Shown piece after piece: positions 1 to 11,039 of a stretch of DNA of 64,000 nt. How positions within the stretch are numbered: position 1 is the first letter of the stretch; each line of letters opens with the position of its first letter. A model generated the notes under the pieces. The model made no database searches, was not told where the DNA came from, and was given only the letters and a program-made list of their open reading frames with translations. Location: the NCBI GenBank assembly GCA_026874595.1, contig CM049313.1:22617008-22681007 (forward strand), read 5' to 3'. The position numbers and the translations under genes were made by a program. Source of the DNA: Sipunculus nudus (Eukaryota; Annelida; Sipuncula; Golfingiida; Sipunculidae).

Positions 1-575
1 TACTTTTCATGTGCTGAAACTGTGCTTCAAAAGGGCCCCAAGTATGTTTTTTTCTGTGCTTCCATGAATATTTCTAATGTGCTGAATATGTGCTTAAAAA
101 TGCTCCAGGTATGCTTTTTCTGTGCTTCCATGAATACTTTTCATGTGCTGAAACTGTGCTTCAAAAGTGCCCCAAGTATGCTTTTTTTGTGCTTCCATGA
201 ATACTTCTAATGTGCTGAAACTGTGCTTAAAAAGTGCTCCAGGTATGCTTTTCCTGTGCTTCCATGAGTACTTCTCATGTGCTGAAACTGTGCTTCAAAA
301 GTGCTCCAGGTGTGCTTTTTCTGTGCTTCAGTGAATACTTCTCATGCGCTGAAAATGTGCTTCAAAAGTGCTTTAAGTATGCTTTTTCAGCTCAAATATT
401 TTCTAAGTGCCATTTCAATTGCAGTAACATTTAATCACATTCTGAATATGCTTAAAAGGTGCTTTTTATATTCCACAGCTGTGCTTAAAGCATGCTCCAT
501 TTATACTTCTATTGTGCTTTTTTTGTGCTTCTTGACTATGCTTAAACTATGCTTTGTTTCTGTAAGGGATGGTAT
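1..575. repeat. 67-bp minisatellite, decaying rightward
   Basis: Units start at about 1, 69, 135, 202, 269 and 336, giving a period of 66-68 bp. Each unit reads roughly TACTTCTCATGTGCTGAAAC, then TGTGCTTCAAAAGTGCTCC, then a T-rich stretch and TGTGCTTCCATGAA. Short TGTGCTT sub-motifs recur inside each unit, and beyond about 370 the array dissolves into loose TGTGCTT repeats. Open frames here (Cys/Phe-rich, MLQVCFFCAS-like) simply follow the repeat and are not genes. The array starts before the window. Confidence 0.9.
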
Positions 576-1864
576 GTGACCGTAAAGTTCAAATATTGGT
601 CGACACTGAACTGGAAATGAATTGACATGAAAGAACGGATGAATAATTTAGTGCTTAGACCAATTAAGTGTTCCTCTTATTGTCATTATCGTTATTGGCC
701 AATCAACCGTTTGTGGAACCAATTCGTAAAATGCTCTTAAGGATCAATGACAACTAGTTCACTCATAAAATGCCAGCGAAGGTGCAACACGACAAAGCCA
801 TTACCATTACCTGATTACCATTGTGATATTTGTCTGTCACTAGAGTCGACACGCAAAGATATGGCACGCAGAACAAATTGTTAATTTTACGTTCTGGCAT
901 AAGGCAAGAGATATGGCTGTGTCACTCGCAGTGTGTCTGAGCATCACTTCTTTTTGCACTATAATATACGTTTGCAATGGTAAGTACTGATTTATTAGCA
1001 TTTCGTCGGTCTAGGGTCATTTTTTCTACTGTGCGTCTGTCCTGGGCCATTGGTTTGTTTCAATGTGTAACAATATCTGAGAAGTTGACGGATTTTATTG
1101 TGTGTGCCAAGTAATCGGACATAAAGGGATATTCCGAATCCAGTTGTTTGTACATCATCGTGGCAAGGAAAACAATCGGTGCTGACATCAGGTTACGGCA
1201 TCAGGGATCTCATTGGGTCCTACTATCTGATATATTTTTCATCAAGAAAAGGACCGAAACTTTCTTCCACAGCCGTGTGAGCCTCTATCTTGTACCGCTA
1301 CATTAAAGCATCAAACTTATTTATTTAAAAGCTGTTATCTGATCATACCGTGAAAAATACGTTAAACAAATGATACTTCACAAAATAATGAAAATAAATA
1401 AAAATATTAATGAATTCTTTGAATCACGCAAACTGACTTAATTTGGTTTAATATAAAATTATCAATATAATGTTATCCTTCATTTCTCCATAGTCATCGA
1501 ATCAAATTATCTTCGCGGCGTCTGCAAAATTGTCGTGGGGGAATGTGGATAGCAGTACATTTTTAACTTTTATGCAACTTTAATAACATATTTAACCATA
1601 TTTGCAAATCAATTATATATCTTATGCATATGGATATAGATGGTCATACTTTTAAAATAAATCTAAGGTGCTCAATGTTACAGTTATTGTATTTTGACAA
1701 GTGAGTGTAACGACACCCGTGAACATTAAATGGTTCCAGATCTATGTACATGATGTATGTAATTGATGTAGGTGTCTCCAGTCCGTCAGCACCAGTTTTC
1801 TTGAGAAAAGCAAAAGTAAAACCCCCGAGGGAATATCAAATTTATCTAAATTCTTACAGCATTG

Positions 1865-2290
1865 TAGATTGTCATAGAAATACTTGGAATGGGCTTCAAA
1901 CTCGCCTCAAATGATTCTAGCATTTTCCGGGTGTTTTAGCTCTCGAAAGCAGCCGAATGTATTTGGAACACAGTAGGAATGTTGAGAATGCTGTTATAAT
2001 CCAGTCAGAATATATAGGATGAATTTTGAATGCCGTATGAGTTCGGTTGGATTTCTTGCCGAATACCGGCCGGAGTCTGGTCGGAAGGTGCCTCGAATGC
2101 TGTACGAATTCATCTCGAATGCAATCAGAACGCTGCCGGAATGGCCGCCAATTATGGTTCGAACTGTTAAAAATTCAAACAGAATGCAGCTCGATTACTT
2201 AAAATGAACTCCGAATGTTTACAGAATGTAACACAAATGTCCCGAGTGTTTCATGTTGGTCCCCGATATGGTATAAAATGCTGCCGAATC
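1865..2290. repeat. Helically phased GAAT array, block 1
   Basis: A GAAT(G)-like core recurs at 1955, 1966, 1977, 1986, 1997, 2008, 2017, 2028, 2039, 2061, 2073, 2084, 2095, 2106, 2117, 2128, 2139, 2161, 2182, 2193, 2202, 2213, 2224, 2235, 2244, 2265, 2276 and 2286, with weaker members back to about 1867. That is 31 steps in 331 bp, a mean of 10.7 bp. The core is usually preceded by TC, CC or CA and followed by GC-richer bases, giving AA-then-GC alternation once per helical turn. The period is not a multiple of three, so it does not reflect coding. Confidence 0.75.
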
Positions 2291-2409
2291 TAGCATTGCC
2301 TTCAGTTTCACTGTCACAGAACAACGATGCTGTATGCTGATTGACCGCAGCTAGTATGCCCATCAGGAAGCAGGGGAAGGGGCTGTGAACACAGCTTCAG
2401 ACTCTAAAG

Positions 2410-2675
2410 TTGCTGGGGCATCTTTAACACGGTCGACCACTGTCGCCTGTTTGAGCGCTGGGTGACCGTGGTGTCTGTGGTCTTGCCCCCCAGTGGTTCC
2501 CGTCATACCTGACTGACAGAACCCAGACCATCAGGGTTAAAGGTGCAAAGTCATCCTCTACCAAACTAGACGGTGGTGTCCCCCAGGGGTCGGTCCCATC
2601 CTGTTGACCATCTATACGTTATCGATTGGTGCCCTTTTACGTCATCATCATCTCTATGCAGATGAGATAACACAT
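2410..2675 (+). pseudogene. LINE reverse-transcriptase fragment (CR1-like)
   Basis: Read in shifting frames, this encodes the core of a non-LTR reverse transcriptase: FNTVDH (motif A, cf. AFDTVDH) near 2423, YLTDRTQTIRVKGAKSSS near 2505-2570, GVPQGS near 2577, and an SLYAD remnant of the YADD motif near 2656. Frameshifts separate motif A from YLTDRTQ and interrupt the part after GVPQGS. The same fragment occurs in the second family A copy near 30480-30740, and a longer relative occurs at 26150-27115. It is a fossil fragment without endonuclease or C-terminal parts. Confidence 0.8.
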
Positions 2676-2885
2676 AAGCTGTTCTTAAGGGGTACCTTTG
2701 GCTGCAGCATCTCTGCCCCGTCCATCGCCGACGTTATGTTGAGCAGGCGTTTCCTCAATGCCGACTGATGTACCAGAGGCAGCTGGCCACGTTTTCATAC
2801 GATTTTGCGGTGTTCTGAATTATGCGTAAGGGCAAATCAGGACATTTCGACTTTACATGAGCCGCATTTGCATTTTAGCTCATTC

Positions 2886-3150
2886 GAGGCGCCTTCGGGA
2901 AATTCTGGCAGTATTCGAAGTGGCTTGCCGTATCGGTTCTCCCTTGGATGCGATCAGAATATTTTGAATACTTTTAGAACACTTCGAAGGCTGTTCGATA
3001 TTTCTCCACTTCGAATGCACCTCGGAATGTATAAGTATGAGCGAAACATTCGGGCTGGCAACAAGAATAGACCTGAACATTTGAAGTCCACTGAAAATAC
3101 TGTCAGCATTTTTATAATGCATTTCGAATATCCAGAATTTTCATTCCGAC
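2886..3150. repeat. Helically phased TTCGAAT-like array, block 2
   Basis: GAA-type cores preceded by TTC or TCA recur at about 2886, 2897, 2917, 2947, 2957, 2966, 2977, 2986, 2997, 3013, 3025, 3043, 3065, 3075, 3083, 3093, 3115, 3126 and 3135. Steps are mostly 9-11 bp or multiples, and the mean is close to 10 bp. Block 2 is less regular than block 1. The reverse-strand frame at 2880-3122 merely follows the repeat. Confidence 0.6.
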
Positions 3151-3401
3151 GGCATTCTGCCTCTAGCTTTAGGTTTAAGCGGGGGCTTTAGGTTCAGTTG
3201 CCGCCAAGAGGTTGTCCCCATTTGGGCCCTTCATGTTTTTTTTATAAATGCAGTGGAGCGCCGTTGAAACGAACAACTCAGGGGACAAGGTTTTGTTCGG
3301 ATGCATGAACGAACGTTCGGATGAACGGTCATGTGTAAAATATGAATCGTTGCATCGATGTTAATTGTGACACGGTGTCATGGACTTTCAGAGTTATTAA
3401 C

Positions 3402-4605
3402 AAGTGACCCATGGGTCATGACGCTCAGCTGACTGGGAAAAGATTCACAAAAGGAAATTTTTATCATCTGAATGGTAGTATATACCCATTCAACTGAAGC
3501 ATCAAACAGATTAACCAACAGACCAAGATTGTGTCTGTATTTATATATCTCAAAAATAGAGAAAAAATGAGTAAAAAAATATAGGTGGCTCCACCAGTCT
3601 GCAAAAACACATGGTCAATATCCATGCAAAGAACATTGTGATCTCTGCATTAATTGTTTAGATACTTCAGCTTTTGTATCAAATTTTCCATTATTCTGAG
3701 GGATACTTCTGAGTCCTATAGCTTGAAGCATATAGGTAACAGAGACCTAATTTCAGGTTTCCACAGACACTATTCATGGGTCTCTATGCATGACAACAAA
3801 GAAGATTCTAGGTCCAGTTGTTACAATTTGTGCCACGTTAACAGATGACAGCATCCTTGAAGGTCTCAAAAATAGAGAAAAAAAATTAAAAAAAAAATTG
3901 AATAAAATATAGGTTGCACCACCAGTCTGCAGAAACTGATGAAACATTCTATAATCAGTATCCATGCAAAGAATCATGGTGATCTCTGCATTAGTTGTTC
4001 AGATACTTCAGCTTTTGTGTCAAATTTTCCATTATTCTGAGCTGTACTTTGGACTGCCAGAGCTCATAGGATATGGGTAACAGAGACCTAATTTCAGGTT
4101 TCCATGGAGACTTTTCATGGGTCTCCCTGTGTGTCAAGAATGAAGATTCTTGGTTCAGTCTTTACGATTTGTGACCTGTTAACAGATGTTCATATTTTAA
4201 AGGTCTCAAAAATAGAGAAAACAATTCGTAAAAAAAATTGAAAAATATGGGTAGCGCCACCAGTCTGCAGGAACTTATGGAAAATCTCATGATCAATATG
4301 TATGCTAAAAATCATGACCATCAGTGATGTAGTTAATGAGATATTGAAGTTTTTGTATGAAATTTTAGACTATTCTGGGGGTTACTTTGGGGCCCCATAG
4401 CTCAAAGGATATGGGTAACAGAGACGTAATTTCCAAGGAGATTTTTCATGGACCTCTAAGAATGTCAAGTAACAAGTTTCTAGGTCCAGCGGTTACGATG
4501 TGTGCCAGGTTAACGGATGGACGGACGGACAGACAGACGGACGACGGACAAAGGGTGGTCGCTATAGCTCAGATGACTTACAGTCAGCTGAGCTAAAAAG
4601 GTTCC
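3402..4605 (+). mobile_element. Tandem-module non-autonomous element, 3 modules
   Basis: The left end carries a palindrome-containing motif AACAAGTGACCCATGGGTCA followed by GCTCAGCTGACTG. The right end is a purine tract CGGACGGACAGACAGACGG, then GATCGCTATAGCTCAGATGA-type sequence and a hairpin closing AGTCAGCTGAGCTAAAA. GCTCAGCTGACTG and CAGTCAGCTGAGC form a 13-bp terminal inverted repeat. Between them lie modules of about 330 bp marked by CCACCAGTCTGCA at 3591, 3919 and 4257 (spacing 328 and 338 bp); each also has a GTAACAGAGACCTAATTTCA block and an A-rich AAAATAGAGAAAAAA block. No protein is encoded. Confidence 0.75.
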
Positions 4606-5759
4606 AGAACGGCATCATTTGTGATACCTCTTTACTATCAGAAAATGTTCATTCAAGTGATTAATATATTTTCAATCACTTTTTTAAGATTAACTGTCAT
4701 TGAAGTACATGTACATGTTAATCTCTCGCCGGTCGTCGAACGTGTAAATATCCGCCATGACAGTTTAACCGCCCTTGTTGCGGCACCCTTTATGTGCGGG
4801 CAGTAAAACTAAATATGCTCGTTAGCCTCATTGATTACATGCAGCAGAGAAGAGGGCAACAAGATATATAAAACAAAGGTTTTAGTAAACCATGGTGAAA
4901 CCTGCGTGTCTGGCTTCTGGCCCTTAAGTCCCTTGTTTTCCGACGACTGTTCTTGGTGTCACTTATAATAAGTCTGCCATCAGTGGCCAACTCCGCTCCA
5001 TTGGCGCCTCGGCCAAGTCTCTTCAGAATGCATAGATTGTCTTCACGTGACACGATATGTCGCTTGCGCTTACGGGACCTCGAGTGCATCTGACATGAAA
5101 CTTTAGTGCTGCGATCGGCGTTGTCGTGTAAAATATTTGCTAAATTATTAATGAATTGCGTTTCATGATAATCTTATATAGATTTGCTTACACTGTTAAA
5201 CTGCTCAGATGATTACAAGTGTATGAGAGTCCTACATTGTCAGCTTAACAGGTGTGAACAACTCGACAGGGAAGGACACAAGGTGACTTAGGGGGCTTGG
5301 CCGGTGGTCGTATTCCACACCTACAACAGCTCAACTTAGTGAACGTCCCATGGGAGTACAACCAGCCCCAGGCAAAACATCATGGATCCATGGCTGCCAT
5401 CACACAAGAAGGCCGGCGACTGGTGGAAAAATGGTAGGGTTCCGTATCGGTCAACGAAAAGGCACCGACCAGCCAAATCCATCGCTGATTGGGTTGTTAG
5501 TAATATATCACGGCCGTCGACTGGTCGGCCATCGAACGTCTATAAGAGTAACTGTTGTTGAAGGTAGTGGACCAAAACGTGTTCGATCCCGGCAACTACT
5601 CCGATTCCCATCGGCGAACGGTCGCAATTCCGAACCACCGAATGAAGAAAAAAGAACCTTTCCCAGATGAATTTGTTCGACTGAAGTTATAACCTTCAAT
5701 AACCAAAACCTCCATCAGACCTTAACGGTTTTGAAACCAGTCTGTGTCACAAGGAACTC

Positions 5760-5985
5760 GTTAAAACCCAATTATCCCTAATAAAATCCTCAAAACTTTG
5801 AAAACTCCCAACAATCAACAAAACCTCGAACAACCTAAACATCTTTCCAACAACTTTTAAAAATCTAAATCTTTAAAACCCCGAACTTCCTTTAAAAATA
5901 ATTCCCAATACTTTTAAAAACTCCGAACAATTTTAAAAAATCCGTACAACCTTCAAAAATTTATAAAAACCATCAACCTTTTTAA
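5760..5985. repeat. 20-bp-periodic A-tract array
   Basis: Runs of four to six A, usually followed by CTCC or TCC and AACAACCTT, recur at about 5763, 5783, 5801, 5820, 5839, 5859, 5875, 5894, 5916, 5936, 5956 and 5975. The mean step is about 19-20 bp, close to two helical turns. The array is also present in the second block at about 46010-46240. It has no coding content. Confidence 0.6.
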
Positions 5986-6469
5986 TCTGCAGCAACGTGC
6001 ATCCACATTTGACTGAAAGCCAATCACTGCTCAATGAAAACATTCAAACCCCTCCCAAAAAACCATTGGTTGTTCGCGGTTGTTAGTTATTATGACTGAA
6101 TTTTTTATAAAACGCTCATCATGAGAACAGCGCAAACACAATAGAATTGAAGTAATAAATGTTTAACCTTAAGATGTTAATGTATGCAAGGCAGAAATAA
6201 AATTATTTGGAATGATATGACTAAACGGTGAGGAAAAGATTGGGTTCACATATAGACCCTTTTTTTAAAGAAATATGTTGATATTTGATGATCATATGAT
6301 GCTTTGGTGCTAATAAGAACAGTATTGTCCTGCAATCATTTAGCTTAAGTCTTTTTGTTTCTGACGATCCAAGCTCTAACATCATGGGCACATGCTTCGA
6401 GGATAGAAATGGCATGTATCAGGCTGCAGCTCTCACTTAGCTTCAAAAAAATAAATAAATATGAGTGTC

Positions 6470-7098
6470 GTCAGCATTACCATGTCTCTTCACAGGGGAA
6501 CTTCGATGGAAGAGTAAACGGCAGGAGGTAACACAAAAATTGCAAAGGACAACGCACTGATGCCTGCGGTACACCAGTTGTTAAAAGAGTCTTTTAGGAC
6601 TGTGTACCCTCTATCACTACTGACTGACTCCGTGATGTTGAATAACTTTCTATCCACTTAAATGCACTTAATCTCAATCATACAGTGGAGTAAAGTTTTT
6701 CAAATAAAATTGTGCGGTCAACCGTGTGGAAAGCCCCTTTAGCATGATCCAGTAGCAGATCAATATCGTTTTTCGCACACGGCAATGCACTTTCCGTGCT
6801 ATTGCCCTTCCTATATGCTGACTGAAAGGGGTCATGCAGAACATTTTGTGACATGTGAATGGGTGACTGCTTTCTGAATGAGCTTTCTAAGGAAAACCAA
6901 ATTGGAGATTGGCCCGTAATTCTGTTAATAGTTCCCTATAAGGCCACATTTCTTCAGGAGTTGAGGCACATTAGCCTTTTTCAGACACATTGGCATAAAT
7001 CCAGATGTTAATGATGAAAGAATGTATGAGGTAATCTTGGGCACGAAGAAGCCGGATGGCCAAGGGTTCCAATTTGCAGGACTTTGTTCGGCTCTTGA
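6470..7098 (-). pseudogene. LINE reverse-transcriptase fragment, minus strand
   Basis: This is the homologue of the better preserved 46670-47368 fragment. Reading the minus strand from 7098 to 6470 gives the segment upstream of the RT fingers, then the motif A region and the GVPQGS region. It is broken by frameshifts and stops, and near 6740 the motif A stretch is shorter than in copy 2. The fragment is truncated at both ends and cannot be functional. Confidence 0.7.
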
Positions 7099-8422
7099 CC
7101 AGCGGCGTACCTAGCCTCATTGTCGCCCGGTGGCGGTGTTAGAAACTGCCGCCCCTCTAACAAAACATTACAAAACTCGATAACATATAGAAACATATCA
7201 TGTCAAATGTCCTTGTTATAGGCTTGTATTAGACAACAACATAGTTATATGGATGAATTCACTGCCACTTGTTCAAACAAGTATATTTCATTATGAAGTG
7301 AACAGAAAGGAATAAAACAAATAAATTGTTACTAACTAAAATTACACAGCAGGATACACTTATAATGTGGGAAATTTATCTTTCTTCATTCATGTTAACA
7401 CAATTCATGATTACTTTATACTCAACATGGAAAAAAACTTTATTTGATGAGTGTTATTTCATTCTCAACGCATACAAATACCTTGTCACATCTATAATTC
7501 CACCTCTTGTTATCGCATATGATAGCAGGTATACCTAATAGAGCTTTTGAGATATGTATGGTACTGCAGCATGCAAGGCACTTTAGTCTTTACAAAAAAA
7601 CGCGTAATTTCATTAGTTATAGGCCTTTATAAGTAGACAGGACAAGTTTAATATTTTCACTTTAAAAAATCCAATGTTTGGTCAAACTGTTTAATTAAAA
7701 TATCCTCAACGATAAAAGCATACTTTAATTCAAGGCTACATCACATTGATATTAGAATTATAATGATTATGCCCTTTGTGAGGTTTTATTAATGAACTTA
7801 TGACTATTTGTTATTCAATAAAGTATATAAATAAATTTCAAGTAATCATGATATCATTTAAATATATATTATAATTTAACTACAAATGATATGTCACAAC
7901 ATACAAGAATTGTCTGTAGGTATTGGACCATTAAACTGTTAATAACAGAGATAACAGTACAGGTAAATATATCTTTAATTAAGTTTTAACTCTAAATGAT
8001 AAAACTGCTATACTTAATACGTATACTGAAAATGTGGCTTAGCGGCCAGGGGGATTCATAAGAGGATTATAATTTAAAGATAAAATAACTCCTACATAGG
8101 TTTGGGTGTTTATTGTTTTTATTCACGTTACATAGAAAATCATGTAGGTCATATTGGTTAATCAAAAGACATAGGCATTTGGGTAGTACTCATTATATAT
8201 ACGATAGTGTAAACACGATAGTGCAAACGAGACTGCATGATGTAAGAGTATGGAGAATCATGGAAAAAGGACATTTCATGTTGTTTCAGGCTGATAAATA
8301 TCATGGAATTTCGGGAATGAATTCAGGGGTTCAAGAAAGGAAATTCTTGATACTTTATACAGATCTTACAAGGAATAACTACAGATATGTATTTCTATTT
8401 GCGTCTGCAAACAATTTGGTTG
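7099..8422. other. AT-rich stretch without recognised gene
   Basis: There is no credible exon, RNA gene or domain here. The left edge (7082-7150) reads CAGCGGCGTACCTAGCCT with a GTCGCCCGGTGGCGG stretch, which resembles the terminus of a DNA transposon, but no matching opposite end was found. Open frames at 7326-7538 and 8113-8430 show no recognisable domain. Confidence 0.5.
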
Positions 8423-8937
8423 GTTTATAATCCCTAAATTCTTGAGAATTGAACAAAAGGCCAAATTTGTAATTTTTTAGCAACTCCTTATGCCACTCAT
8501 TATACAAATTACCCCAAAGCCGTTCCCCTAAAATGTACAAATTATTTGCTAATCATTTTGTAGGTTCAACTGTTCAGTTTATAATCCCTGGAATATTGAA
8601 AATGGGATAAAAAGGCCAAAATTGTACTTTTTGAGGAACTCCTTATGCCACTCATTATACTTAATCCTAGAAATGCCGCCCCCCTAATTGTGCAAATCGT
8701 TCGCTTATCATTTTTATAGGTTCCACTGTCCAGTTTATAATACTTAAAATACTTAAAATGGGAAAAAGGCAAAATTTGTACATTTTGAGATATTCATTAT
8801 GTCACTCATGATATTAATTCACCGAAATGCCGCCCCCTAATTGTGATAAGCGTTCGCTAATCATCTTGTAGGTTCTACTGTCTAGTTTATAATCCTTAAA
8901 ATACTTATAAATGGGAAAAAAAGGCAAAATTTGTACT
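8423..8937. repeat. 154-bp tandem repeat, about 3.4 copies
   Basis: GTTTATAAT marks at about 8423, 8577, 8733 and 8885 give steps of 154, 156 and 152 bp. Each unit contains AAAAGGC(C)AAAATTGTA, CTTATGCCACTCATTATAC, TGCCGCCCCCCTAAT-like and TAATCATTTTGTAGGTTC segments. Units differ at many sites, so the array is old. Confidence 0.8.
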
Positions 8938-9178
8938 GGGGGCTCCGGCGCTATTTTTTGGGGTCGGCCGACGTTCGCAGGGCACCGAAACCTGTTCTTA
9001 ATTCAGCGGTTTTCCAATGGCGATTCGAGGTTGGAGAGCGCCTAAACAGGTCGCCCGTAGATTGCTCGGGCAATGGCCAACATGCGATCGAGACGAATAG
9101 ACGAATTTTAGACGAATATTTGCTTTATAATTCGGACGGAGGTCGACAGAGCTGCGTGGCCGCCGCATGGGCTCCCTA
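8938..9178. other. GC-richer stretch of unknown origin
   Basis: The base composition changes abruptly to GC-rich at GGGGGCTCCGGCGC and back to AT-rich at about 9180. It contains CGGGCAATGG and CGATCGAGACGAAT motifs. A similar composition returns at 15500-16010, just outside the other inverted end of the 9180-15500 region. No coding frame is convincing. Confidence 0.4.
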
Positions 9179-9199
9179 TGTTACACTCTAAATAATTTT

Positions 9200-9470
9200 A
9201 GGCTTAGACACGTCTCATATAAAGACACATAGCCTGTGACACTTTTAAGACGCGTCTAGTGTCTTTGGACAAGAGGTGTCCAGCGTCTTTGGACGGGACG
9301 TGTCTAGCGTCTTTGTGGGAGCTCTCTGTGGCGCCTTTAGTAAGACATGTCTCTAGTGTCTTTAGGGAGGTGTCTTTACAGAAGGCGTCTAGCGTCTTTA
9401 GCAGGAAGCGCCTAGGGTCTTTCTGGAAGGCGTCTTCAACGGAAAGCATTTCGCGACTTCATGCCGGGTG
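9200..9470 (+). repeat. 24-bp degenerate array of GCGTCTTT motifs
   Basis: Units such as AAGAGGTGTCCAGCGTCTTT and GGGACGTGTCTAGCGTCTTT follow one another at about 24 bp from 9245 onward, with irregular members to about 9450. Overlapping open frames on both strands are repeat-derived. Confidence 0.75.
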
Positions 9471-9799
9471 TCTACAGACTCATCGTCCGAATGGTTCATG
9501 CAGCAGCTTGGAGAGCATATGATCAGTATGCAATACACAATAAAAATCCTGAATGTCTCTCTGGTGACCACAACTTCAGTGCCACTAATATTCAACATTC
9601 ATATATCTATCACATACACGGTAATATAAAACTTAAAAACGAGTTTTTCTTAAATGTAATTTTAATCTCACAAAACAAGAGACCCATACAGGTGTCTTAT
9701 AAACTGTTCAATACTGCTGACTATAATGAATGACAATACAAGATAACAAAGATTTTCCAGGATTACTTGAGAAATTACGAAAAAAAAAACCAAAATTGT

Positions 9800-10853
9800 A
9801 ACAAGTGACCCTTGAGTCATGACGCTCAGCCGACTGACATGTTGACAATGTCCTTGCACAGGCGAATAATTAAGATTATGAGGGTGCCATTATCATACAT
9901 GCATATTAGCTAAAGTTCATTAAGACCCATAAGCACATCTTATTTGATAACAATCAATCCAGCCATTCCTGAGAAATATATCAATTTGATATGGGTAACA
10001 GAGACCAAATTTCAGGATTCAAAGGGGACTTTTCATGGATCACCCTGAATGTTTAGTTAGAAGATTACTGATCTAGTTTTTTGTGCCCTGGTAACGGAAG
10101 ACTGCATCTTTAATTAAAGGTCTTATAAATAGAGAAAAAAATCGAAAAAAAATACAGGTGGCGCCACCAGTCTGCAGAAACATATGACACATTCCATGAT
10201 CAATATCCATGCAAAGAATCATGGTGATCAATGCATTAGTTGTTCTGATACTTGAGCTTTTATATCAAATTTAGCATTATTCTGGGTGATACTTCGGAGC
10301 ACCATTGCTTGAAGGACATAGATAACAGAGACCTATATAATCTCAGGTTTCCCAGAAGACTTTTCGTGGGCCTCCCTGCATGTCAAGAAAGAAGATTCTA
10401 GGTCTAGTCGTTATGATTTGTGTCCTTTGTGTTAACAGATGACCAAATCTTTCAAGGTCTCAAAAAGAGGGGAAAAAATCGTAAAAAGTAAAAAAATACA
10501 GGTGGCGCCACTAGTCTGCAGGAACTGATGAAACACTCCATGATCAATATACATGCAAAGAATCATGGTGATCAATGCATTAGTTGTTTAGATACTTGAG
10601 CTTTTGTATCAAATTTTGCATTATTCTGGGGGGTACTTCGGAGCCCCACAACTGAGAAGTCATGTGTAACAGAGACCTGATTTTTGGTTTCCAAGGAGAT
10701 TTTTCATGGACCTCCCAAGATCTGAAATTAAAAGATTCCAGAACCAGCGATTACGATTTGTGCCAGGTTAACGGACGGACAGACAGACAGACAGACAGAC
10801 GCCGGACAAAGAGTGATCACTATAGCTCAGATGACTTTAAGTCAGCTGAGCTA
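9800..10853 (+). mobile_element. Tandem-module element, 2 modules
   Basis: It begins with AACAAGTGACCCTTGAGTCA and GCTCAGCCGACTG, and ends with AGACAGACAGACAGACGCC, GATCACTATAGCTCAGATGA and GTCAGCTGAGCTAAAAA. Module markers (CCACCAG/CCACTAG plus TCTGCAG) lie near 10164 and 10507, about 343 bp apart. It is the same family as 3402-4605. Confidence 0.75.
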
Positions 10854-11039
10854 AAAATTGTATGTTAACATTTCCTGATTATATGTAGGGATAAACAATG
10901 GTATTCAACTCAAATCTGTATGTTAACTGTATGTTGAGGCCCACATTGACACAATTTGACAGAAATTTATATCATATTATTTCTCAGAGCACAGTTACAA
11001 TATAGTTTATACAAAAAAAAACAGTTCAGTAATCTAGAC

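Larger units (their letters stand above)
577..3236 (+). repeat. Family A dispersed repeat, copy 1
   Basis: This 2.66-kb stretch is nearly identical, in the same orientation, to 28587-31297. The match begins at AAAGTTCAAATATTGGTCGA and ends at CCCCATTTGGGCCCTTCAT; sequence outside these points is unrelated. Copy 2 has about 55 bp extra near 29830-29882. In order it holds an AT-rich left part (577-1860), a 10-11-bp phased array (1865-2290), a short LINE reverse-transcriptase fragment (2410-2675), a second phased array (2886-3150) and a short GC-rich right end. No intact reading frame runs through it. No clear terminal inverted repeat or target duplication was found, so its class is unknown. Confidence 0.85.
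3240..7098 (+). repeat. Family B composite duplicated block, copy 1
   Basis: This block matches 42848-47368 in the same orientation, beginning at AGTGGAGCGCCGTTGAAACG and ending near TTCGGCTCTTGAC. Order: short left arm, tandem-module element (3402-4605), low-complexity spacer, a stretch with the minus frame at 4835-5089, a 20-bp-periodic A-tract array (5760-5985), and a minus-strand LINE fragment (6470-7098). The second copy is longer mainly because its tandem-module element has five modules instead of three. The minus-strand frame at 4835-5089 (Arg-rich, starting MHSRSRKRKRHIVSRED) persists in both copies, but differences between the copies are mostly amino-acid-changing, which argues against a selected protein. 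Confidence 0.85.

Noticed and set aside
22-579. Open frames giving Cys/Phe-rich peptides (MLQVCFFCAS...)
   Set aside because: They follow the 67-bp repeat in several frames; no start, splice or domain evidence.
4835-5089. Arg-rich minus-strand frame (MHSRSRKRKRHIVSRED...), also at 45111-45341
   Set aside because: Copy-to-copy differences are mostly amino-acid changing and the frame lies in a decayed repeat, so conservation reflects recent duplication.
5570-5600. GTTCGATCCCGG resembling a tRNA B box
   Set aside because: No matching A box, no acceptor stem and no cloverleaf could be drawn; not called a tRNA or SINE.
9204-9522. Frames with DARHVPSKDAGHLLSKD-type repeats
   Set aside because: The repeat peptide is the translation of the 24-bp GCGTCTTT array.
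10740-10810. GACAGACAGACAGACGG tract as an independent microsatellite
   Set aside because: It is a constant part of the tandem-module element's right end, although its length varies between copies.
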